DNA from: Nematostella vectensis | Lineage: Eukaryota; Cnidaria; Anthozoa; Actiniaria; Edwardsiidae | Assembly (NCBI RefSeq): GCF_932526225.1 | Contig: NC_064043.1 | Location: forward strand, 11,716,085 to 11,780,084 | DNA: 64,000 nt | Reading direction: 5' to 3' | Part shown: one piece after another, positions 27,801 to 34,720 of the stretch | Numbering within the stretch: position 1 is the first letter of the stretch | Layout: each line of letters opens with the position of its first letter | Notes under the pieces: model-generated | The model's input: only the letters and a program-made list of their open reading frames with translations | Databases searched by the model: none | Told to the model about the DNA's origin: nothing | Program-made: the position numbers and the translations under genes

Positions 27801-30800
27801 TGTACGTGATAAGGATGTGTTTGGCATGCTCGCTGTCATCGTTTTTATTGACGTGTTGCTGTGGTAACGCATGTTCTGTTATATAGGTTGTACGTGATAA
27901 GGGTGTGTTTGGCATGCTCGCTGTCATCGTTTTGATTGACGTGTTGCTGTGGTAACGCATGTTCTGTTATATAGGTTGTACGTGATAAGGATGTGTTTGG
28001 CATGCTCGCTGTCATCGTTTTTATTGACGTGTTGCTGTGGTAACGCATGTTCTGTTATGTAGGTTGTACGTGATAAGGATGTGTTTGGCATGCTCGCTGT
28101 CATCGTTTTTATTGACGTGTTGCTGTGGTAACGCATGTTCTGTTATATAGGTTGTACGTGATAAGGATGTGTTTGGCATGCTCGCTGTCATCGTTTTTAT
28201 TGACGTGTTGCTGTGGTAACGCATGTTCTGTTATGTAGGTTGTACGTGATAAGGATGTGTTTGGCATGCTCGCTGTCATCGTTTTTATTGACGTGTTGCT
28301 GTGGTAACGCATGTTCTGTTATATAGGTTGTACGTGATAAGGATGTGTTTGGCATGCTCGCTGTCATCGTTTTTATTGACGTGTTGCTGTGGTAACGCAT
28401 GTTCTGTTATATAGGTTGTACGTGATAAGGATGTGTTTGGCATGCTCGCTGTCATCGTTTTTATTGACGTGTTGCTGTGGTAACGCATGTTCTGTTATAT
28501 AGGTTGTACGTGATAAGGATGTGTTTGGCATGCTCGCTGTCATCGTTTTGATTGACGTGTTGCTGTGGTAACGCATGTTCTGTTATATAGGTTGTACGTG
28601 ATAAGGATGTGTTTGGCATGCTCGCTGTCATCGTTTTTATTGACGTGTTGCTGTGGTAACGCATGTTCTGTTATGTAGGTTGTACGTGATAAGGATGTGT
28701 TTGGCATGCTCGCTGTCATCGTTTTTATTGACGTGTTGCTGTGGTAACGCATGTTCTGTTATATAGGTTGTACGTGATAAGGATGTGTTTGGCATGCTCG
28801 CTGTCATCGTTTTTATTGACGTGTTGCTGTGGTAACGCATGTTCTGTTATGTAGGTTGTACGTGATAAGGATGTGTTTGGCATGCTCGCTGTCATCGTTT
28901 TTATTGACGTGTTGCTGTGGTAACGCATGTTCTGTTATATAGGTTGTACGTGATAAGGATGTGTTTGGCATGCTCGCTGTCATCGTTTTTATTGACGTGT
29001 TGCTGTGGTAACGCATGTTCTGTTATATAGGTTGTACGTGATAAGGATGTGTTTGGCATGCTCGCTGTCATCGTTTTTATTGACGTGTTGCTGTGGTAAC
29101 GCATGTTCTGTTATGTAGGTTGTACGTGATAAGGATGTGTTTGGCATGCTCGCTGTCATAGTTTTTATTGACGTGCTGCTGTGGTAACACATGTTCTGCC
29201 ATGTAGGTTGTACGTAATAAGGATCTGTTCGGCGTGCTCGGTGTCATTCCTTCTATTGACGTGTTGCTATGGTACCTTGACGTGTTGCTATGGTAACGCA
29301 TGTTCTGCCATGTAGGTTGTACGTGATAAGGATCTGTTCGGCATGCTCGGTGTCATCGTTTTGATTGACGTGTTGTTGCTGTCCTTGTGGATGGCGCTGC
29401 ACCCGCCAAGCAGGAAGGTCATTGTTCTGGAAGGATCGAGAAAGGTACGTACAAGATATAACAAGCTCAACGCTTCTGACATGACATGTTTGTTTAGTGG
29501 GCTTCTAACGTTATACCAATAACTCGCCTACTTCGCAGGCATCTCTTGTAATGAATGTTCAAAAGAAGCTCGGGGTTGCTGTGCTCTGGGTAATATGCGC
29601 GAGGAGACTAGATACCCTTTTTTCCCACATAGATACGCCACAGGAACTCCAAATACTGGAAAACTGCACATACCCCAAAACACGACAAAAGACAGCTCAC
29701 GCTAATGGCTGTTTTTTCTTTTAAAATTCTCATCGCACTCTGATTCTTCATTTTTGCTTGAAGCTGAATGATGACCGCGCTTCAATTGTACGAAAATATT
29801 CTCTATAGTAGACACAATAATAGGGAACTCAAGATTTAGGACGGCGGAGAGACGACGACGCCGCACACGTTGTACTTGTGGTAGGGCGTACTTGTGGTAG
29901 GGCGTACTTGTGGTGGTGCGCGCTGAAACCTTGCGTCGTCGGGGACTCTCCGCCGTCGTCAATCTTAGGGTCCCTGCAATCTATACTCACAGTTCATGGT
30001 GTGTTGAAATTCCATTTTTCTATTACCTTTTATTCAGTTTTCTAAAGATCGCGACCACGAGTTTGTGATGCACCGTGAAGAATGCACCGGTCCACACTCG
30101 CTCCCTTGGCTTGTGACCTTCTACGCCTTTCACAGCCTTCTACTGGTGTTCGGCTTGTTCCTCGCCTTCGAGACGCGCAAGATATCCGTTCCGGTGCTGA
30201 ACGACTCGCGGTTTATTGGCATTAGTGTGTATAATGTGGTGTTACTATGCGCTATTGGCGTACCGTTATCTCACGTTTCTAGCAGCGAGCCGGCGGCAGG
30301 CTTCGCGCTCATATGCGCGGTTATACTGTTCTGTACCACAGTTACCCTCAGCGTCCTCTTTATACCCAAGGTGAGCTACCTGGGTATATGGATGGGCTAA
30401 GGTAATGATGGTGGTGGTAGATGTGATGATTGTGGTGGTGGTAGTGATGATGATGATCTGATGATGATGGTGATGGTAGTGATGGTGATGATAATGGTGG
30501 TGGTAGTTCTGGTGATAATTGTGGTGGTGGTACTGGTGATTTTGTAGGTTCCAGATGTGATTGTGGTGATAATGATGGTAATGATTTAGGTGGTGATGAT
30601 AATGATGACTTGGTATAATGCTAGTGGTGGTGTTGGTGTAATGATGACGATGACTATTATCATAATGATGATGACAATTATGATGATGTTGGTGATGAAC
30701 CGTGGTGATTATGATGTTCATAACGAAAAGGTGTTGTAGTCGCTGTTTTCAGGTGTACAGCTTTAGAGCCGCAGGGTATATCCAAAACATTACAGATTTG

Positions 30801-33376
30801 TTTGGTAATGATACAACAGTCTGTACCCGAAAAAAAATAGCTTTATGCTTGCTCTTGTCTGTGTATCTGTCATTTAAACCATGTCATCTTACCGTGCTTT
30901 AGGTGATCCAGATGTGGAAGGACCCTGATGGGAACCCTTTGCACGGCACCATGATTCCCGGCCGTGGACAGATGAGCAGTACTGGGAACGAGCTGAGTGT
31001 CGTCGAGCAGTTCTCCAATAAGAATTCCAGACTGGAGGCTGAGATTTCTACACTGAAACTCGAAAACAAGCAGGTAAACAAGACTATTCTGACTATCAGG
31101 CGAAGACAATCGTTAAACGAAGTTAAAACCCCTGACGTAAACCGGCATAATGATACCTTATTCCTTTTTACGATATAAATAACATTTATACTAGATTAGG
31201 ATTTTATAAAACCGTGTGCATATAAACCGTAAAGCGAAATAAAGCGCCTTTGTAAACTTTAAAAGAAGCCCCTTGTTCAAGAGCCAAGTAGACAAGAGAC
31301 GATAAAAATAACGATTATATTACTTCCGATAAAAAAATATATAAGGGACAGACCATTAGATACTTTAGAGGGGGGCCCACCGATCCCCCCAAAACAACGC
31401 GTAGGCTCCAAAAGCGAGGAAAGAAATCGAGTAGCTGAAATAATTATCCTTTAAAAAAACAATAGATCAGCAAAAAAAAAATTCTAGAAAAGCTGCTCCA
31501 TGTGAAAAAATGTAATCCAAGGAAATATGTAACCACTGCTCCCCCCATCCCCCCCCCAAAAAAAAAATTTAATGGTCCGTCCTTAAATTGCTTAGCCACT
31601 ACCACGAACCCTATACGGTATTAACACAACGGCAAGATAGTGCAAGAGTGCAACCTGAATTATAATAGCAAATTCTAAAGGTTATGGTGTCATAAACAGG
31701 ACGAAACAACCGTGTGCTTGTCAAGGGATTCATGAACCACAAGTTACTCGCTCATGGTATGACTCAAAGAATTACGAACCAGCAAAAATCACGATTAACG
31801 TCATGCATGAACGAAATATCCACTCGTAAAATCACGCAAATACGATGGTATTAAAACTAGAAACGGTTAAAAACTAGACGTCGTAAATTAAACGAGAAAT
31901 GATTAGATTAATTCGTAAAATCACGCAAATACGATGGTATTAAAACTAGAAACGGTTAAAAACTAGACGTCGTAAATTAAACGAGAAATGATTCGATTAA
32001 TTCGTAAAATCACACAAATCTGCAATTATTCCACTAGAAACAGTTAAAACCTAGACGTCGTAAATTAAATGATTAGAACTAGATTTAAATAGAACACCAA
32101 AATATTTCGAATCATAGTTGAAATAAAAATTGAAATTAATGTGAAGAGTAAGTTTATAGCATTGTACTACAATTGTTGTTTCATGGAAATTGCCGCACTC
32201 TTTTTTGTTCTTTTGTATGTGTTTCATTATTTTTTTATTTTTCTTGCTTCTTTTTCTGTTTTCTATTTTCGCTCTTTTTACGTTCTTTGGTATGTGTTTC
32301 AATTGTTTCTCCCTTCTTCTCTACGTTTACTTATCTTTCGTATTTTCTCTCCGTCTCTTTATAACTCAATTCATGTCTGCGCACGTTGCAAATATGATTA
32401 TACAAATAATAATTATGATTTTATTTTTCATATTCTACATATGATCTTATAAAATTTTTCGTAGCAAGGGTGGGAACCGGGGGCTTGCCCTAGATTCGGG
32501 CCAAACATATCTCTGCCTTAACTCAGAATATTTTTTAGAGTTTCCAAATCAGGGGCCCTACTATTGTAATCCATGTCAGAACCCTTCCCTTACACCCTTC
32601 CCCAGCTCCATCAATATTTTTGCAGGGTTTGGGTGGCCTGAATTGTAAGTTGCCGACTATTTGATATCTGTCGGGAAGCATCCACGGGATACCAGGGCGT
32701 GAGGTCAGTGTAACGTGAGAGGGCTTGGAGGTCAGCGCGAGAACGAGGCAGACAAGGCGGCAGCGGGGGGGGGGGGGGGGGGGTATAGATGGATATTTGT
32801 TCATCGTTAGATGTTTGCTTGATATTTGCTTTCCACTTTCAGCTGAAGAGACAGCTCCCAATGAATGATGGTGACAACCATCAGATCAATTCTCAAAGTT
32901 TTGACGACGTGTGTGAAACCAATGGTCGCCATGTCAGGTTTGGTGCTGCGAGCCCGTTCAAAGGTCGGGCCAAAACCTGCGTTCATCGGAAACAGAACTT
33001 TGCGGGGGAGTTTGACTCGGTTGAGACTGGGCACCACCATGCGCAGTCGGAGACTGAGCAACTTCTCTCTGAAAGTCCGCATAACATAAGGTTAGCAGTA
33101 ACGACGAATGAAGCATCTCCGTCACCATGTTTACGGCGATACAGTCTTCCTTCTCCCAAGCCAAAATACATTTTCGAACAAACCGGTCAAACCAGTAAAA
33201 CTGGTCAAACAGGAGACTCTTGCGGAAATTGTCTTCCGAATGCAAAGCTCAAGGAGAGCATTGTTAAGTGTTCCCATACGAGAAACGGTTGGGACTTTCC
33301 GAGAGTACAGGACAAACCAACAGCTAACGGTCTCAGGACAGAGGTCCATACTTTTGACGGCCGAAAATGTATCTGA
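9675..33376 (+). CDS. Metabotropic GABA-B-type receptor (class C GPCR), whole gene
   Basis: Sixteen coding exons join in frame to 949 codons plus stop: 9675-9887, 14182-14319, 15542-15709, 16405-16518, 17289-17354, 18827-19033, 22249-22485, 23075-23144, 23920-24000, 25014-25164, 26039-26168, 27319-27426, 29316-29444, 30038-30370, 30903-31073, 32843-33376. Order: signal peptide (1-17), Venus-flytrap ligand domain (about 18-430), no cysteine-rich linker (as in GABA-B, unlike mGluR), seven membrane helices (about 451-712), a coiled coil (about 744-777) and a 170-residue tail. Family hallmarks are [62 protein letters not shown] and SVYN. The membrane half is closest to GABBR2; the flytrap mixes GABBR1-like and GABBR2-like features. 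From memory of GABBR1, the tyrosine after LIG is kept but the GABA-contacting glutamate before AYDA is not, so the ligand is uncertain. It should act at the plasma membrane, coupling to Gi/o, probably as a coiled-coil dimer. Confidence 0.93.
11140..11286. repeat. TCTAGGGAAT minisatellite
   Basis: About five copies of a ~30-bp unit built from TCTAGGGAATTCTAGGGAAT plus AGAGATGC, in intron 1. Copies differ by loss of one TCTAGGGAAT half-unit. Confidence 0.85.
12125..12420. repeat. Diverged ~165-bp direct duplication
   Basis: Two copies share the order GGGATTGAC/GAATTGAC, CTTGGT, AGAAATCAAT.GTGGAG, CTAT.AAATATG, TCAA..CTCA.CAACAT, CCAGATGTG, CTCATT. Non-coding and older than the other tandem repeats here, judging by divergence. 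Confidence 0.6.
13950..14165. repeat. Degenerate CGCGTG.TTTT tandem repeat abutting exon 2
   Basis: Repeated variants of CGCGTGACGTCATTACTCG and CGCGTGTTTTT run to within about 15 nt of the exon 2 acceptor. The acceptor context (TTACTTGCGTGTTATTGCAG) looks like another variant of the unit, but the match is loose. Confidence 0.5.
14182..14319 (+). CDS. GABA-B receptor exon 2: flytrap lobe 1
   Basis: 46 codons, phase 0 at both ends. Contains GAACSDV, which corresponds to the GABA-B segment carrying a ligand-contacting serine. Confidence 0.92.
14482..14650 (+). repeat. Interspersed repeat, copy 1 (GCGCGTACAGAG family)
   Basis: Non-coding block starting GGCGCGTACAGAGCGG, then a C/G-rich run, TGGCGGCAAAAGT, GGGTCATTTCTTAT and CATATGATA. 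The same order recurs on the opposite strand at about 22012-22152 in intron 6. Two copies in one gene mark a dispersed element. Confidence 0.6.
15542..15709 (+). CDS. GABA-B receptor exon 3: flytrap lobe 1/2
   Basis: 56 codons, phase 0 at both ends. [20 protein letters not shown] and FRTLPSESA match the conserved GABA-B stretch with SY.S and LSN..KYP..FRT.PS. Confidence 0.92.
16194..16322. mobile_element. Diverged foldback element (GGGTACCCAGGGCGTC family)
   Basis: The left half starts GGGTACCCAGGGCGTCGAGG and the right half ends GGGTATCCGAGGAT. These resemble the arms of the well-preserved foldback at 52436-52585. A half copy also lies at 32686-32760. No clean target duplication is seen at this copy. 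Confidence 0.45.
16405..16518 (+). CDS. GABA-B receptor exon 4: flytrap lobe 2
   Basis: 38 codons, phase 0 at both ends. Starts [18 protein letters not shown] and leads directly into the diagnostic NDARIIVG of exon 5. Confidence 0.9.
16750..16925 (-). repeat. tRNA-derived SINE fragment
   Basis: On the minus strand, GATAGCTCAGTGGTACG (Pol III A box, about 16895-16910) is followed by GCTTCAATCCC (B-box-like, 16877-16887). The A-to-B distance is that of a tRNA. No cloverleaf can be completed, so it is a SINE head, not a tRNA gene. Confidence 0.6.
17068..17319 (+). repeat. Exact 126-bp tandem duplication of exon 5 acceptor and exon start
   Basis: Two adjacent copies of 126 bp, each with the polypyrimidine tract, the acceptor AG (17161-17162 and 17287-17288) and the first ~33 nt of exon 5. 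Only the second copy continues into the rest of the exon. The unit is divisible by three, but reading on from the first acceptor meets a TAG within the unit. Near identity implies a recent event. Confidence 0.92.
17289..17354 (+). CDS. GABA-B receptor exon 5
   Basis: 22 codons, phase 0 at both ends, encoding [20 protein letters not shown] then CQ. DARIIVG.FYE..AR..FC is one of the clearest GABA-B signatures. Confidence 0.93.
17617..18560. repeat. TGGTCGCTTACGAGAG repeat region, possible MITE with internal 81-bp tandem
   Basis: The motif CTCTCGTAAGCGACCA and its inverse TGGTCGCTTACGAGAG flank the block: left copies at 17625-17770, right copies at 18285-18560. The right part contains an 81-bp unit repeated nearly exactly (18377 and 18458). 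It looks like one element with inverted ends plus internal amplification, inside intron 5. Confidence 0.6.
18827..19033 (+). CDS. GABA-B receptor exon 6: flytrap lobe 2
   Basis: 69 codons, phase 0 at both ends. [20 protein letters not shown] aligns with the GABA-B segment A...G.YG.KYVW.L.GWY. The tyrosine after LIG is retained while the usual tryptophan is threonine. Ends in RAISGV, the family's ISG motif. Confidence 0.93.
19050..19290. repeat. G-tract minisatellite beside the exon 6 donor
   Basis: About five ~55-bp units of GACAGACGGGG.TGATCGGTAC, ATTACCC and a G run of 7-20, starting 20 bp after the 5' splice site. The G runs in the sense strand could form RNA G-quadruplexes. G-run length may be unreliable in the assembly. 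Confidence 0.85.
19291..22011 (+). other. Intron 6 remainder, no gene seen
   Basis: 2.7 kb of intron with no splice-consistent coding segment. AT-rich, with isolated repeats such as two copies of a TTTATACCCTA(A/C)GAGATAG motif near 19452 and 19531. Confidence 0.6.
22012..22152 (-). repeat. Interspersed repeat, copy 2 (GCGCGTACAGAG family)
   Basis: Minus-strand counterpart of the repeat at 14482-14650, with CAGGCGCGTACACAG, a C/G run, GCGCGCGAATCC, AAAGTGGGTCATTTC and CATATGATA in the same order. Confidence 0.6.
22249..22485 (+). CDS. GABA-B receptor exon 7: end of flytrap
   Basis: 79 codons, phase 0 at both ends. [17 protein letters not shown] matches GABA-B (YAYDGIWVIA in GABBR2). The position five residues before YDA, a GABA-contacting glutamate in GABBR1, is isoleucine here. 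Ends IQFQGIT, continuing to GEVEF in exon 8. Confidence 0.93.
22802..23048. repeat. 27-bp minisatellite before exon 8
   Basis: About eight copies of a 27-bp unit, GGGTGTCTGATATATGGAGG plus GTCCCGA. Being divisible by three, it makes spurious long ORFs on the minus strand. It ends about 25 bp before the exon 8 acceptor. Confidence 0.88.
23075..23144 (+). CDS. GABA-B receptor exon 8
   Basis: 70 nt, phase 0 in and phase 1 out. Encodes [14 protein letters not shown]..., the equivalent of the G.V.F...GDR strand at the base of the flytrap. Confidence 0.85.
23150..23290 (-). repeat. tRNA-derived SINE fragment
   Basis: On the minus strand, GGATGCAGTGGTGTCC (A-box-like, about 23248-23262) precedes GGGTTCGATTCTCGG (B box, 23197-23210). 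It directly follows the exon 8 donor. There is no tRNA fold. Confidence 0.55.
23462..23791. mobile_element. Short DNA transposon with CAGGCCCGTAGCCAGG ends
   Basis: Perfect 15-16-bp inverted ends (CAGGCCCGTAGCCAGG and CCTGGCTACGGGCCTG) flanked by a 5-bp direct repeat AGTGG (23457-23461, 23792-23796). The interior is non-coding with a long poly(C). About 330 bp, inside intron 8. Confidence 0.8.
23920..24000 (+). CDS. GABA-B receptor exon 9
   Basis: 81 nt, phase 1 at both ends. Encodes [20 protein letters not shown]..., the last strands of the flytrap. The exon is bounded by clear AG and GT sites. Confidence 0.88.
24854..25037 (+). repeat. ~80-bp tandem copies of the exon 10 acceptor and exon start
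   Basis: Three units about 80 bp apart (starting near 24854, at 24934 and at 25014). Each carries the first ~24 nt of exon 10 (AAGGC.AA.TACCGTTGG) followed by GTAGCCAGTTTTA and GCGTAAAAG. The second unit keeps a usable acceptor (TTGTTGTTCAG); the first has lost the AG. The third runs into the true exon. Confidence 0.88.
25014..25164 (+). CDS. GABA-B receptor exon 10: TM1
   Basis: 151 nt, phase 1 in, phase 2 out. Encodes the linker to the membrane domain and TM1 ([20 protein letters not shown]), then NIKYRNKR, equivalent to FNIKNRNQ in GABBR2. Confidence 0.92.
25490..25660 (-). mobile_element. Short DNA transposon copy (CAGGGACGGATCTAG end)
   Basis: The minus strand begins CAGGGACGGATCTAGC and the other end near 25490 reads GCGGATCTACT before a G run. 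Same family as 6510-6753. It sits in intron 10. Confidence 0.45.
26039..26168 (+). CDS. GABA-B receptor exon 11: TM2
   Basis: 130 nt, phase 2 in, phase 0 out. [16 protein letters not shown] and YGLDG are the TM2 signature of GABA-B receptors. Confidence 0.94.
26265..27278. mobile_element. ~1.0-kb TIR element with 11-bp target duplication
   Basis: Ends are A(A/G)CCTGAGTATCAGG on the left and CCTGATACTCAGGCT on the right. A perfect 11-bp direct repeat ATACAGTTTGT flanks it (26254-26264, 27279-27289). It has no transposase-like ORF. The long target duplication suggests a Mutator-like non-autonomous element. Confidence 0.8.
27319..27426 (+). CDS. GABA-B receptor exon 12: TM3
   Basis: 36 codons, phase 0 at both ends. 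[20 protein letters not shown] is a near match to GABBR2 (FGAMFAKTWRVHAIF) and ends in NVKKVKK, which precedes the decoy array. Confidence 0.95.
27464..27710 (+). repeat. Two degenerate copies at the left edge of the exon-derived array
   Basis: Diverged versions of the 88-bp unit, with recognisable GATTGACGTGTTGCTATGG and GTTGTACGTGAT pieces and a TATGTAG acceptor-like site ending at 27528. They are much more diverged than the main array, as expected for the edge of a tandem repeat. Confidence 0.75.
27711..29315 (+). repeat. 88-bp exon-derived minisatellite: acceptor plus TM4 exon start, 18 copies
   Basis: Units start at 27711 and repeat every 88 bp to 29207. The true exon starts at 29316, with an extra 21-bp duplication in the last gap. 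Each unit ends in TTATATAG or TTATGTAG, followed by a copy of the TM4 exon start (GTTGTACGTGATAAGGATGT...). All carry the AG. Read in the receptor frame, each encodes [20 protein letters not shown] then LLW and stop (TGGTAA). The order of variants shows two consecutive 616-bp blocks of seven units (27887-28502 and 28503-29118) with the same pattern, so the array grew in multi-unit steps. A potential donor GGTAACG also sits in each unit. Confidence 0.96.
29316..29444 (+). CDS. GABA-B receptor exon 13: TM4
   Basis: 43 codons, phase 0 at both ends. [20 protein letters not shown] then LLSLW corresponds to TM4 of GABBR2 (IIKDQKLLVIVGGMLLIDL). It differs from the 88-bp copies by carrying CTGTTGTTGCTGTCC instead of the stop. 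Confidence 0.95.
30038..30370 (+). CDS. GABA-B receptor exon 14: TM5-TM7
   Basis: 111 codons, phase 0 at both ends. Carries TM5, [26 protein letters not shown]6 and TM7 ending in [25 protein letters not shown] is strictly typical of the family. Confidence 0.96.
30403..30712. repeat. GATGGTGGT microsatellite
   Basis: About 300 bp of irregular GAT/GGT trinucleotides just after the exon 14 donor. The antisense strand reads as a histidine-rich ORF, which is a repeat artefact. Confidence 0.92.
30903..31073 (+). CDS. GABA-B receptor exon 15: tail and coiled coil
   Basis: 57 codons, phase 0 at both ends. [20 protein letters not shown] and LKLENKQ form the heptad pattern of the GABA-B C-terminal coiled coil, which pairs receptor subunits. 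Confidence 0.9.
31343..31585. mobile_element. MITE of the GGACCATTAGATA family, copy 1
   Basis: Inverted ends AAGGGACAGACCATTA and TAATGGTCCGTCCTT, with poly(G) and poly(C) inside. A second member is at 33447-33661. It sits in the last intron of the receptor gene. Confidence 0.6.
31824..32075. repeat. 90-bp tandem repeat, 2.8 copies
   Basis: Units begin CGTAAAATCACGCAAATACG at 31824 and 31914, and a diverged third begins at about 32003. Non-coding and AT-rich, in the last intron. Confidence 0.9.
32686..32785. repeat. Half copy of the foldback family plus poly(G)
   Basis: CACGGGATACCAGGGCGTGA then GGTCAGTGTAACG resembles the left arm of 16194-16322 and 52436-52585. A G run of about 20 follows, about 60 bp before the exon 16 acceptor. 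Confidence 0.4.
32843..33376 (+). CDS. GABA-B receptor exon 16: C-terminal tail
   Basis: 177 codons plus TGA. Continues the coiled coil with LKRQLP and then runs as a low-complexity, Ser/His/Gly-rich cytoplasmic tail with [11 protein letters not shown] (a plausible basophilic-kinase site). Such tails are poorly conserved, so no family match is expected. Confidence 0.88.
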   Translation: MKRQLPMNDGDNHQINSQSFDDVCETNGRHVRFGAASPFKGRAKTCVHRKQNFAGEFDSVETGHHHAQSETEQLLSESPHNIRLAVTTNEASPSPCLRRYSLPSPKPKYIFEQTGQTSKTGQTGDSCGNCLPNAKLKESIVKCSHTRNGWDFPRVQDKPTANGLRTEVHTFDGRKCI

Positions 33377-33401
33377 TGCCTCGACAAAAACAAGATATTT
33401 G

Positions 33402-33407
33402 AATAAA
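33402..33407 (+). terminator. PolyA signal of the GABA-B receptor gene
   Basis: AATAAA 26 nt after the stop codon, giving a very short 3' UTR. Confidence 0.75.
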
Positions 33408-33446
33408 GCAGTTTTATAACATGTGCGTCCAGTTTTACTTGGATAC

Positions 33447-33661
33447 GGACCATTAGATATTTGGCGGGATGAGTGGCTATATTAATTATTTATAGTTTTT
33501 ACTTTGCTAGATTCCCCCCCCCCCCCCCCCCCCCCCCCCAGAAGGATATGCCAATCTTTTCTTCTTCACTTGTAGCTTGCTCGGCCTGAGCCTTGCTAGA
33601 TTTTTTTTCGGGGGGGGGGGGGGGGGATCAGACACTCCCCCCGTCGAATATCAAATGGTCC
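33447..33661. mobile_element. MITE of the GGACCATTAGATA family, copy 2
   Basis: Left end GGACCATTAGATATTTGG and right end AATATCAAATGGTCC, with poly(C) and poly(G) tracts between. It lies just past the receptor polyA site. Confidence 0.65.
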
Positions 33662-33678
33662 GTTCCATATATCTATAT

Positions 33679-33796
33679 GTTTCTGGCGTTCTCACCGGTG
33701 GGTTACCTGTGGTAAGTAGGACGGGTAACGCGCCAGGGAAACTGTTCTTCCTCGAGGTTTGATTTCCCACAGAAAACCCAGTAAGAACGTCAGAAA
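33679..33796. mobile_element. Small MITE
   Basis: 118 bp with inverted ends GTTTCTGGCGTTCTCACCGG and GTAAGAACGTCAGAAAC, inner GGGTT / AACCC. No coding content. It lies in the gap between the receptor and RPL21. Confidence 0.6.
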
Positions 33797-34440
33797 CTAC
33801 TTGTGTTCGTGGTGGATGTTTTTATGCGAAGTACGTCAAACACGTTTCACAGTGTGACCAAGGCAGATGGATCAAAATAATGGTGTAAGAGCACAAATCG
33901 ATTAAAAGTATCTCATCCTTGTGGGTGCGAGAAAAAAATAAGAAGTCTAAGGAGGCGAGTAGAAAAAGAAAGGCAATCTTTGACGCTCAACCCTCTGGGT
34001 CACTACAAAAGAAGCATATCATAGGTTATGGGATCAGGAAAAATGTATGATTCAAAGGGCAGGGGAAAATCGTAACGAAACACTGATTCCCCGTATAAGT
34101 GAAAAGACGCGAAAATTCTCACTGCTGGCCACAACAAAATTTTGATATTATGACATCATTAATTTTGACAACATGCATGCCCAGAAAATATTTAAAGTTT
34201 ATATCCACAGTATAAAGAGACCCAAAAAAAAATATTGGAAAAAAAAAGTCGCCAGGAAGAAATTTTTAAATTAAACATTAAAATGTTTTCAATGACAGTG
34301 CTCGCCAACAAACCTTCAAGGGCCACTGAGTATTCTTTTGCGAGCAATCGAACAAATTTGGGTTGCTAAGTACCCAGGAATACACAGAGGAGGAGTATTC
34401 GATTACCTTTTTCTTGGTGATCATTTGGGTTGCCTGTGCT
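33797..34440. other. Intergenic, receptor to RPL21
   Basis: About 650 bp of AT-rich sequence with no coding signal and no recognisable repeat. Confidence 0.6.
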
Positions 34441-34542
34441 TTAATGTAGCGTGCATGGGCCGAGTGGGCGCGCGGTGCATCGCAGGCCGCCTCGCCAGCC
34501 TCGTTCTCTTTCTTCAAATTCCGCCATCTTGGTTCACGTGGT
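34440..34542 (+). promoter_or_regulatory. RPL21 promoter, TOP-like start and YY1-like site
   Basis: A GC-rich stretch without a TATA box leads into a pyrimidine tract (CTCTTTCTTC, about 34505-34514), the usual start of translation-controlled ribosomal protein mRNAs. CCGCCATCTTGG at 34521-34532 matches the YY1 consensus, often found just downstream of the start in such genes. A donor (CACGTG/GTAGGA) follows at 34541, making a short non-coding exon 1. The exact start base is inferred. Confidence 0.65.
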
Positions 34543-34653
34543 AGGAAGGTAGGAAAGAAAACCCGCTTTAAAATCCTCAAAAATACACTTTCTCATTGAA
34601 TAAAACATCAAATTAACCGCTCTTGCTTCCATCCTTTTGTAGAACCCATTACA

Positions 34654-34720
34654 ATGACGAACACAAAGGGTTATCGCCGAGGAACTCGGTATATGTTCTC
34701 GAAGAAATTCCGGCATAGAG
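34654..34720 (+). CDS. RPL21 coding exon 1
   Basis: 67 nt, phase 1 out. The acceptor TTTTGTAG ends at 34642 and the start ATG is at 34654. Encodes the N terminus to FRHR. Confidence 0.97.

Noticed and set aside
27507-29301. A ladder of overlapping minus-strand ORFs of 67-74 codons
   Set aside because: They are antisense readings of the 88-bp array. The period is not divisible by three, so each ORF spans about 2.3 units and repeats identically; no promoter or splice logic supports them.
27711-29315. CRISPR-like array (regular 88-bp spacing)
   Set aside because: There is no spacer diversity, the host is a eukaryote, and the unit is a copy of an exon of the host gene.
30266-30721. 151-codon His-rich minus-strand ORF
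   Set aside because: Antisense of the GAT/GGT microsatellite and of receptor exon 14.
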